Assembly (NCBI GenBank): GCA_034508935.3
Contig: CM067446.1
Span: 18,478,820-18,542,819 of the forward strand
Source of the DNA: Berghia stephanieae
Taxonomy: Eukaryota; Mollusca; Gastropoda; Nudibranchia; Aeolidiidae
Length of the DNA: 64,000 nucleotides
Direction of reading: 5' to 3'
The position numbers and the translations under genes were made by a program. The notes under the pieces were generated by a model, which was not told the origin of the DNA, searched no databases, and saw only the letters and a program-made list of their open reading frames with translations. Positions 11,781-21,526 of the stretch are shown piece after piece. Each line of letters starts with the position of its first letter. Positions within the stretch are counted from its first letter, which is position 1.

Positions 11781-12735
11781 ATTATCATTATTATTTTTAT
11801 TATCGTTATTAGTCACCCAACACCAATCTTTTTTGTTTTTGCTAACCACACTGCAAATTTCATATAGAAGGACCTTAATACCAGCATTAAAGTTAATATT
11901 TACGATAACTAAGACAGCTTAGTTGTTGAATGTTTATTAGTTTAGTTATTAGGGTTTAATTCAAGAGGTTGTGGGTTAAAAATGCGTGTGTATCATTGTT
12001 GATTTACCACTGTTTGTCAAGCCTTTCAAGAGTATCTTCTGTTTCCAGTATTCAGATACATAGTACTAGTACTATTCGTTCTTTTTTTCTATTTACTAGA
12101 TATGATTAGTAGTATAGGATGGTAGCTTGCAACAAGCAGCAGTCAGTCACCAACTAGTGAAGAATAAAAGTGACAGTAAGGTATTGAAGAGTACCGAGAC
12201 AAGTTTGAATATAGTAGTAGTAGTATACTATTATTATCATTATTATTTTTATTATCGTTATTAGTCACCCAACACCAATCTTTTTTGTTTTTGCTAACCA
12301 CACTGCAAATTTCATATAGAAGGACCTTAATACCAGCATTAAAGTTAATATTTACGATAACTAAGACAGCTTAGTTGTTGAATGTTTATTAGTTTAGTTA
12401 TTAGGGTTTAATTCAAGAGGTTGTGGGTTAAAAATGCGTGTGTATCATTGTTGATTTACCACTGTTTGTCAAGCCTTTCAAGAGTATCTTCTGTTTCCAG
12501 TATTCAGATACCACAGTCACTCAGTCTACTATTCGTCTCTTTTTTTTTTCTATTTTTCACTAGATCATGGATCCCTTCAGTCGAGCTATGAGGATGGTTC
12601 AGCTTGCACAAAAACAAAATGATGAGCAGTCATCGTCTACCAATCCTTTTCCAGTGGAAAGAAATAACACAGTGACATGTTCAACGCCGATGCATCCCCT
12701 GAAAGAGAGCCGGAGACAAGTTTGAATGACATTTC
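11775..12735. repeat. Tandem duplication covering the transposase 5' region
   Basis: About 280 bases from ATTATCATTATTATTTTTAT through TGTTTCCAGTATTCAGATAC occur at 11775-12060 and again at 12230-12515, nearly identical. Weaker similarity continues past the 3' end of each: ACTAGAT.ATG and GAGACAAGTTTGAAT recur at 12098-12215 and 12560-12728. The second copy leads into the transposase start at 12567; in the first copy the equivalent coding start is degraded. Confidence 0.8.
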
Positions 12736-14882
12736 ATATACTGAACTTGTTCCTTTCATTGATGAACGTGTGTCATATGCTATCCCCGAGCAAGAGACAG
12801 GTGATGAAAATAGCTTCAATTCTTATTTTCCTGGGGGAACGATAAAGGTAGTATTCTCACTCATGGAAATGTCATGACGAACTGTGCTTTGAGCTCAGCT
12901 CATATCAACAACCACCAAGCAGAAATCCCCAACGATGATGCTGGAGCTGGTGGGGATAGTCCAATGGAAGAGGCAACCACCATAGACTTGGTCTCAGATA
13001 GCTAGAATGCAGAAACATCAGCTGAACAGTTCGACAATGAACCCGGTGAGTGTGATATAGAAGGGTCACCTACACCTGCTATAACCTTGAATATGATAGA
13101 GAATGGAGAACCGACTGAAGCTGAGGCTACCATTAGAGATATAACTGGAAACAATGATATCATAAATGAAGGGGATGACCACGATGAGACTGAAGGATGT
13201 AAGCGAAAGAGGGCTGACCCAACTAAATGGAAGAAAGTTGTCAACCAGTTGAAAAGAGCAAGAGGAGAAGCTTACATGGGAAGAAAGTATGACAATGGTA
13301 GTGGTAAATATGCCATTGTTGAAAAGCCAGCCAAGGAACTAGGGGAAGATGCAACTGTAAGACAGCTGGAACGAAATGTTCTGAACTTACAGATGATATG
13401 AGAAACAAGATCCACAAAGAGGTGTGGTCAATGTCAGGGCCTCAGAGGGAAGTTTTTGTGAAGTCTTTTGTGCACAGAAATAATGTAGGAAGGCACCGAG
13501 TTGAGCAATGCGAATCAAGCAGACAAAATACATTGCGACACAATGTGAACATCGGTACAGGCTTACTCCCTGTATGCAAACAAATGTTCTTAAGCACTAC
13601 CGGAGTTACGCAACACTTCATTAGAACTCAAGTTTTAGGTGAGGGAAAAATTAGGAATGAAAACAGCTCCAATGTACAAACTGTGACACCCAAACGAGAG
13701 GAAGTTGTATCATTTTTAGCGTCTCTGGGCACAATGCCTGCACATTATTGCAGAAAGAGCTCCAAAAAGAAGTACTTTACACGCGATTTCAGCAATAAAA
13801 TGGACGTCTACCATGAGTACAAGGAGTGGTGCACAAGCAAAAATACCAGTCCGGCATCTAGACAAATCGTTAGTGACAAAATCGACAAGGGAAACTTCGA
13901 TATTTTTAGACCTAGAAAAGACATGTGTGATCTCTGTGTTTAATATGATGAAGGAAACGCAGACGAAGAAAAGTACAACTTACACACCAGAAGGAAGACA
14001 GATGCCAGGACAGCCAAAGAAAATGACAAGGCATTGGCGGCTAACAGTCACGGTCACACAAAAATGATACCAATGGACCTCCAAGCTGTTTTACTGGCAC
14101 CTGCGTTGAAGGCCTCTGTCCTATACTATCGGACAAAGCTTTGTGTCCATAACTTCACCATCTTCGACACTACAACTAAAGATGTGTGTTGTTATGTTTA
14201 GCACGAGGTGGAAGGAGGCCTGACAGCCAATGAATTTGCTTCTTGCCTGTGCGACTACATTGACAAAAGCTTGACGCCAGAGTGCAGGGAATTGATAATA
14301 TATTCTGATGGGTGTACCTATCAAAATAGGAACTCGACCTTGTCCAAAGCCTTAACTTTCACCGCACAAACGAAGCTCATAACAATAATACAAAAATATC
14401 TAGAAAAGGGGCATACCCAAATGGAAGTAGACAGCGTCCACAAAACCATCGAAGATAAAATAGGACACAAGTCGATTTATTGTCCATCGGACTATGTAAG
14501 GTACATGAAGGAAGCCAGACAAAATCCGTGTCCCTTCAAAGTGGAATATTTGGACCACAATTTTTTCAAATGTTACAATACCGTTTGTGGAGTAAACAAC
14601 ATCAGGCCAGGGAAAAAGAAGGGAGATCCTCAACCTCAAGTTGTTGACATCCGTTCCATAAAATACACACCGGATGGGCGCATCCTCTTCAAACTTCTTC
14701 ACGAGGATGACTGGGAGGAACTTTTTGTTAGAGGGAACTCCACAAGGATTGCTGGTCAACCGACTCCGTTGTTTAGTGGACAAAGACCTCTTTCCTCTGT
14801 AAAATGGACGCACCTCCAAGAGATGAAATCAGTCATCCCACGTGACTTACATAGCTTTTATGATTCATTGGCCCACCTATAA
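12567..14882 (+). pseudogene. Broken DDE-type transposase of the 6-kb element
   Basis: The start ATG at 12567 gives MDPFSRAMRMVQLAQKQNDE. Later pieces are an acidic linker, RADPTKWKKVVNQLKRARGE (about 13213), a Cys-rich CNCKTAGTKCSE (about 13353), HYCRKSSKKKYFTRDFS, FRPRKDMCDLC, MDLQAVLLAP (about 14071), then IIYSDGCTYQNRN and KGHTQMEVDSVHKTIE. The end, through LHSFYDSLAHL, is intact to a stop at 14880-14882. The order of Asp-rich blocks and the GHTQMEVDSVH motif matches a transposase family I recall from hydra, aphid and mollusc genomes, probably Sola2-type. At least five breaks are seen: frame changes near 12675 and 13345, and stops near 13003, 13942 and 14200. It is inactive. Confidence 0.75.
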
Positions 14883-16458
14883 AGCGTTAGTGATGAATTA
14901 ATTTCTTTTCAATGTTGGGCTGTCATGGCAGCCCGTTCCAATTTTAATTTTCTTCCATTTCAATTAACCTCATTTCGTATCTTGTAAATACCTGATAAGA
15001 ATGTCTAATTGGTGTAAAATTTGATATTAATTAAAATTTCATGTGGAGAGCTCTGATCAATATTTCCCCTTTAGCCTTTAGTCATCTTTGTATTATACTA
15101 TCTTCATTGCTTTTAACTGTACATAATGAATATGAAAGATGAATGATGAGTATATTGAATATATTGAAATCGAAGTTGTCTTCATTACCAATTTATGCTA
15201 GATTTTAATAATAAAATCTATGCCTTAACTATAAGACATCTTGTTGATTATACGATGTACAGTCTGTTGTTTACACGATTAATCGAACATAGATTATAAT
15301 GTCTGAACCTTGACCTTCATGGACATTCACATACTTAGAAATAGAAGGTAAGAACTATGTAACTAACTTATACTGTGTGAGGAAATCAAAATGATGGGGC
15401 TATAGTTATACATTTCTTTGTTGATGCATGTATGAGTGACTGTACATGCTCTTTTTACTCAGAGACATTGGTTTGTAGAAAACATATCTACATGAACATT
15501 CACCAACATTCTGTTATACTCACACAGATTAGGTTTGAAGTTATTATGTTGTTACCTCATGTTATATGTCATTCAAAAGCATAAGGTACCATCCATAGTT
15601 TATCTCTTGTAATCAAACAAACAAGTGAGCAATTCTTGTAACAAAGTGGGAAAGACACTAATCTGTTATAATCTAGGATTAGTGTTCCGTCAGGTCCAAT
15701 TGAATTCGATGAGTAATTGAAACTGAAAAACTGCTATTGACGAGAGGTTTTGAACCCACATCCCTTGTTTAATAGTCGTTTGCACAGAGACCGACTCCTT
15801 CATTTATGTATGTTATCATACTCATGGCAATATCAACCCCTCCCTCTGTAGGCAAACCATAAGGATATCAATAATCAAATTATGCTTTACATGATGTAAC
15901 GATCATACCTAGAGGTCCAGGCCAGCAATAGGTACTCATTTCCACCTGGGTCGTTCATGTTGTGTCCTACATACCATAAAAGCGGTTTTGACTGGTGTAA
16001 ATTGTGTCTATAAAAGATAGTACACTTGAAATTAAAACTATTATAGGAAATGGAATAGTAAATACAAAATAATTTTATCTAAAAGAGCTATTGGTGTATT
16101 TCTATTTACAACAAAGCATTATTTAACCGCCCAACCGCCCAGTGACCGCCAGTCCCATGTGGTTGATTGACGGGCGATAGGCGTGCATCGCGCTATTCGT
16201 GTATCTACCGACAAGCATTCCACAAACGAAGTCGGGCGCTAAACAAACACGGCGCTAGGCGTGCATCCGCCGACAGATTTGTTGGCGCTAGGCGTGCAAT
16301 TGCCACAATTAATTAATTAAAGTATTTATAACTACAACAACAAATGTTATCAAAAAGGGATTGCCCAAGATGTATGATACCAAAGGTGTATCCATTTCCC
16401 GGTCTGATTTTAGAGATTATTCAGTTTTTTTCACTTTTCTCGAAACCATCGTCCTCGC
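14883..16458. other. 3' non-coding part of the 6-kb transposon
   Basis: AT-rich without coding signal. Around 15745-15800 a minus-strand GGGTTCAAAACC resembles a Pol III B box and may be a small SINE fragment. From 16130 to 16300 GC-rich repeats (GGCGCTAGGCGTGCA, at least two copies) mark the subterminal region. Confidence 0.5.
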
Positions 16459-16485
16459 ACTTGCACGTTAGAGTCGGACGCCGAC

Positions 16486-17187
16486 GATATATATAAAAAT
16501 TTATACATATATGAAATTGAAGTATTTTAAATAATTTTTGTTTACGATCAATATTGATCGCATTTGCACCGGCGAAAGGTTCGATTGGTCAATTTTGCGC
16601 TTTGATCTCGATCACAGATCACCGGAAAGAGGAGAGATTGATTGAATTTCCTGTCATGTGACCAACTCTGCGGGTTTACATAATGGTGACAAAGGAGGAG
16701 GGTGGAAAGTGTGTCATCTGCAGATTTTGAACAATTTTCGCTCATACTCCAAACCAAACATGGGGAGGGTTCATCATCTGAATCATTAGATTGTAAGAAG
16801 ATGATGTCATTTGTTTCAAAATCAGTATGTTTTCGACGGACATATCCAGGTTAAAACCATCACCAATACTACTGGTTTAGCCAGCTAAGATGGAGAGCGA
16901 CAACAATGGCTCAAATCAACTCGACAGCCAGTGAATCCAACATCATGGAGACTGCTAATGTAAGGTTTCAACCTTCAGAAAGAGAAAACTTGACTTTCAA
17001 TCAGCATGATTACTAAGAGCGTTTTTATTTTTTTAGAACATCATATTCAGGCTTAGTCCTTGATTTACCGGTAGTTTATACAATTCTATTTGTGCTTTGT
17101 AGCTGTCATCTAGAAGATCTAGATGTAGGTCTAGACATAGTCTTAATCTTAGTCTTTAAGTCTGTGAAAGGCTAGGACTAGGGCTAA
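16486..17187. other. Gene-free stretch between transposons
   Basis: No recognised repeat or gene. Short open frames, including one on the minus strand at 16548-16757, have no domain support. Confidence 0.4.
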
Positions 17188-17194
17188 GTAGTAT

Positions 17195-17839
17195 CTTCTT
17201 CTAGGTTCCATGCCTGGTCCAGGCTTCGGATACTGCATGAATTATCTCTCTCCATTCCTCCCTGTCTCTTGCTTTTTCAAACAGCTCTTGGATTGTTAGG
17301 TTGGTGAAGCCCTTCAGTTGGTCTATGAGTGTTTTTCTTTGTCTCCCCCGGGCGCGTTTACCAGGTATTTTTCCACAACTTGCCAGGTATTCATTCTTAT
17401 CTTTCCTTACTATGTGTCCGAAAAAGGATAGTTGTCGATCCACTATTAAGGGCATTAGTTTCCTTTGTTGGTATGTTTGTTTTAGCACTTCTTCGTTCGT
17501 TTTGTGTGCGGTATACGATATTCTCTGCATCCTTCTCAAGCACCACATTTCAAAAGCTTCAATGTTCTTTTGTGTTTCTGCATTTGTAGTCCAGCTTTCA
17601 CATCCGTAGAACAAGATTGGCCACACGTAGCACTTCAAGACTCGGAATCTAATCCCGAACGACATCTGTTTGTTTTTCAAAATGTTTCCCAGGTCCATGA
17701 AGGCCTGTTTGGCTTGAGTTATTCTTGCTCGTATGTCTCGGTTACATCTTCCATCTGTTGTCACTATTGAACCTAGGTATTTAAAACTTTCTACGTTGGT
17801 AAGCTGCTCGCCGTGAATCGTTATATTGCAGGTGTTGTT
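17195..17839 (-). mobile_element. 5'-truncated RTE-type LINE, longer copy
   Basis: One uninterrupted minus-strand frame encodes the last ~210 residues of a reverse transcriptase: HGEQLTNVESFKYLGSIVTT, then YVWPILFYGCESWT, IEAFEMWCLRRMQRI, NEEVL and the GKRARGRQRKTLIDQL tail, ending TRHGT. FGHI..KD and RGRQR are characteristic of RTE/BovB-like ORF2 C-termini. The 3' tail is a short TTCTTC run. A 7-base target duplication GTAGTAT flanks it (17188-17194 and 17840-17846). There is no internal stop, so this is a young but truncated insertion. Confidence 0.88.
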
Positions 17840-17966
17840 GTAGTATACACAACGTTATACCATAGAGGATATATAGCTAACGCTTAGAGAGCTCTCGCTC
17901 GCCAAAAAGCCCGTATCTGGGTCAACAGCTGAACATGGGAATAAGCGCGTACAACAATGAGCTAAG

Positions 17967-19014
17967 ATGGCACCGACAACACAAAACAAATGCCAGTGGT
18001 GTTCCGGTATCAATTGTTCAAATTCTCGACACAAGAGACCATATTTAGGTTTCTTCCGTTTCCCAAAGAATCCTGGAAGGTGAGAAAATTAAATTTTAAT
18101 CTATTAACTTTAACAAATAGCTATATTTCTAGATCAACACGTCTAGATTGTGTTACAAGAGAAAAACGAACATTAGATTTCTGATCCAGACCTAGTCTAC
18201 TGCACCGTGTCTGTGACCGGTAAAGCTGGCTCTGCGGGGGTGAGTGGGGCCATTATCTTCTTCTTCTCCTTTTCTGTAATAGCAGATGTGGTTGATTTAA
18301 AACACAGTCAAGGGTAGGGGCGACAGTGTAGCTACGGCACTGAATTATAGCCATATATGTTGAAGTTGATCTAAAGAGAAGCATAAATCTAGTCTCTCTC
18401 AGCCAATTAGTATGTGCTTTAAAGTATATAATTAACTCTTAATCTGACCCAGCTCTCAATTAATTACTAATAATAGATCTAGATCTCTAATATTGAATTG
18501 CATTTGTTATTTTTTTCAGGTCCAGGTGTTGGGTCATCAACTGCAGGCGTGCAGATTTGGATGACAAGTCAGCTGATGCACTGCACAGAGGAAATGTTTC
18601 AGGTGAAGAACATTTTGATGCTTCTTGCTTCAGTGCAAGTGCAGTGCACAGAAAACGTCTCCTGAAGAGTGCTGTGCCAACAATGTTCGCAGTCCTGAAT
18701 CTACCTCCCCAAGCAAGTCCTAGACCTCCCCCCAAACAAAAGCCTGTAGCTACGTATAATAGTGGAGCTTCTACAAGCCCACAGTCCTTCCATGAAGAAA
18801 AACCAGTGCCTTCTCGTCCTCCTGTCAATAAGAAAGTGACATTGCTGCAGCGTCAACTGAGGGCGGAACGCTCAAGTACATGGCATCTGAGGCAAAAGAT
18901 GTGCAAGAAGCAACAGAAATACATGTCATCGGAGGCCCTCGAATTTGTCCTAACACAGGTATGTGTTTCAGAGGTCAAGGGAAAGGAAGGCTATATATAC
19001 ATATATATATATAT

Positions 19015-19049
<35 letters not shown>

Positions 19050-20009
19050 TATATAAACATATAGATGGATGGATGGATGGATGGATGGATGGATGGATAA
19101 ATAGATACATCCTCATCCCGTTCTCTAATTTCCTTTTCTTCTTATAATCTGCCACACTTTCTTGAATGCTATTTTCAATCTCTTGCACCTGATAGGCCTA
19201 CTTTGCCTATACTGTATTTTGATGACATCATTTTGAGTCTGCCCCCCTCTTCCCATGCCAACACGTGTCAACATTTGGGAGAACTAGAACACCCCCCCCC
19301 CCCCCCCCCCCGTTCCTCCCTTAGCTGATGAAGTAGTATGTGATTTCTCCCTTAAATATATTATGTTTTGTTCTCACAGGTACAGGTTTCCAATGTGTGC
19401 GCAAAAGGGTGGCAATGGACGAATAGGGATAATAGCTTGGCTTCATCCTTATACCACTCTTCCAATAAGGCCCACAGACTCCTTCAACGGCTGTTTAAAC
19501 TGCCATCACCAAAGACTCTAGGCAAAGCCATCATAAATGTGAACATTAAGACTGGACCATGTGCGAACATTTAGCACCTTTTATAATTTTTTAGTCCAAA
19601 CAATGGAAGGGGTTGAAAAAGTCTGCGCCGTTGTGTTGGATAAGATGGCTTTAAAAGCCTTCCTCCAATATGACCCTCAAACGACGAAGTGCAAGGCTTT
19701 GAGGATTTCGGCCACATGGGGCGGTCACAAAAGCATGCAACCCACGCCCTTATGTGCATGCTTAGGGGTTTCAGTACAAAATGGAAACAGCCGATTTCAT
19801 ATGTCCTTTCAAATGGACCAGTGAGGGTAAATTTGCTGCTTCTATTATTACAGGAGACAATTCGAAGCATAGTTGCCATTGGTCTTGTACCAAAACTTGT
19901 AATATGTGATCAACGAAGCAACAATAGGGCAATGTGTACGCGTTTACATATTACTCAAAGCTACCATTTGTCATGCTTGACAACAGGAAGATTAAAAAAA
20001 AATATTTGA
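17967..20009 (+). pseudogene. THAP/P-element-type transposase remnant, copy A
   Basis: Exon 1 (17967-18079) starts MAPTTQNKCQWCSGINCSNS and ends FFRFPKNPGR at a GT donor, giving the N-terminal half of a THAP zinc finger. Exon 2 (18520-18958) continues in phase: SRCWVINCRRADLDDKSA, then GEEHFDASCFSASAVHRKRL and LKSAVPTMF, then a coiled coil with heptad-like LLQRQLRAERSSTW. Exon 3 (from 19380) reads VQVSNVCAKGWQWTNRDNSL, SLYHSSNKAHRLLQRLFKLP. A stop at about 19572 and a frame change near 19690 follow. The next part (19689-20009) gives GFEDFGHMGRSQKHATHALM, NWKQPI-like TKWKQPISYVLSNGPV and VICDQRSNNRAM, all typical of P-element/THAP9 transposases. The usual Cys of the C-S-x-H-F THAP motif is absent (VSGEEHF). 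Inactive. Confidence 0.8.
19003..19096. repeat. (AT)n and (ATGG)n microsatellites
   Basis: An AT-rich dinucleotide run to about 19060, then ATGG repeats to 19096, lying in the intron-like gap between exons 2 and 3 of the THAP element. A shorter version (20450-20520) follows the displaced exon 2 copy. Confidence 0.9.
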
Positions 20010-20144
20010 TCCACCAAACCGGCTCAAAAGCATTTGTAATAATTTTTAATCCCATGGATTTTCGGTAAAAGGGCATAATGTGTCATGGGATCATGTTGTG
20101 AAGTTTTAAGAAGTGGATTGAACTTCACCTATTAGATTAGCAGC

Positions 20145-20455
20145 AAAACAAAAGCCTTTAGCTACGTATAATAGTGGAGCTTCTACAAGCCCACAGTCCT
20201 TCCATGAAGAAAAACCAGTGCCTTCTCGTTCTCCTGTCAATAAGAAAGTGACATTGCTGCAGCGTCAACTGAGGGCGGAACGCTCAAGGACATGGCATCT
20301 GAGGCAAAAGATGTGCAAGAAGCAACAGGAGATCGGAGCGAAAAAAAATGAGGAAAATATGGACACTTTTCGCACAACACTGTCATCGGAGGCCCTCGAA
20401 TTCGTCCTAACACAGGTATGTGTTTCAGAGGTCTAAGGGAAAGGAAGGCTATATA
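20145..20455 (+). pseudogene. Displaced copy of the THAP-element coiled-coil exon
   Basis: Repeats exon 2 of copy A (18725-18958): KKVTLLQRQLRAERSRTWHL, QKMCKKQQ, LSSEALEFVLTQ, ending at the same CAG|GTATGTG donor (20415). It retains about 15 residues (EIGAKKNEENMDTFRT region) that copy A's exon lacks. It lies downstream of the transposase core rather than upstream, exactly as at 10180-10452. Flanking non-coding sequence (GATAGGCCTACTTTGCCTAT at about 19192 and 20610) is duplicated too. Confidence 0.75.
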
Positions 20456-20721
20456 CAAAAATATATATATCGATAAATATATAGATGGATTGGTGGAGGG
20501 ATGGATGGATGGATGGATAAATAGATACATCCTCATCCCGTTCTCTAATTTCCTTTTTTGGTTTTAATCTGCCACATTTTCTTGAATGCTATTTTCAATC
20601 TCTTGCACCTGATAGGCCTACTTTGCCTATACTGTATTTTGATGACATCATTTTGAGTCTGGCCCCCTCTTCACACAATCTCTGTATGAAATGTAGATAT
20701 ACTTCAGAAGAGAGACATGAA

Positions 20722-21452
20722 TCACATCACGGGTGTCATCAAGGATGCTGATCTTGCTAATTCATTGACAATTTGTGAACTAGGAATAATGTCTTTGTGA
20801 GATGATAGTTGATGCAAGATAAGTATAACCTGAAATAAAAACAACATGAAACAATAAATAGTGACTATAACATAAAATGCTACATATTAATTCTCTAGGC
20901 AACAATGTTCAAATAAAAAATTTACCTAAATTTGAAGGGAAAAAATGTAACAATGTTGTTATAAAACTTTTTTACATCATGATTAGTTTTAAATATTTTC
21001 ATCATCATTAATCTTCTTCCAAGAAACGTCATTATCACAAAATTATAAATCTGAATATTTCAATTTAATACTGGTATTTCAAATTCAAATCTCTAATGAA
21101 TGTTTCTGTATTTATTTTCTCTCTTTTTTTTTTCTTTCAAATTTTGGAAGGTGCCAATCAAAATATGGAATCATTTTAGACCTGCCAAATTGAAAACTTG
21201 AAATTTAGTGATTTTTTATGTCAATTTTTAGTAAATTGAAAAGGAAACTAGTAATTTCTGAAATCGTGTATGAACAACCACAATTTTACATTGATAATCA
21301 CTTCAACATTACATCGTCATGCTTATGTGCTGTAGAAATACTTTATTATTGTTATTATTATCATTATCATCACCATCATAATCATCATTCTTATTATCGT
21401 AGTTATTAATACTATTATTATCATCATTATTATTACAGTAGTAGTAGTAGTT

Positions 21453-21526
<74 letters not shown>

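Larger units (their letters stand above)
10494..16485 (+). mobile_element. ~6-kb DNA transposon with TIRs (tentatively Sola-like)
   Basis: The left end CGTCGACGTCCGACTCTAAC (10494) and the right end, read in reverse complement, CGTCGGCGTCCGACTCTAAC (16485) form terminal inverted repeats of about 27 bases. Both abut TATATA, so a 4-6-base TA-rich target duplication is likely. GC-rich subterminal motifs (GGCGGATGCACG, TACACGAATA) occur inside both ends, near 10870-10960 and 16130-16300. The interior carries one broken transposase (12567-14882), microsatellites (11209-11780) and a tandem duplication (11775-12735). The superfamily is inferred from recalled transposase motifs and the short TSD; treat it as tentative. 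Confidence 0.7.

Noticed and set aside
11209-11849. Poly-Ile/Tyr/Thr frames over 70-110 residues
   Set aside because: Arise from AAT, ATC and TAG trinucleotide arrays.
14400-14819. 139-residue minus-strand frame
   Set aside because: Antisense shadow of the transposase C-terminal coding region, which has the recognisable motifs.
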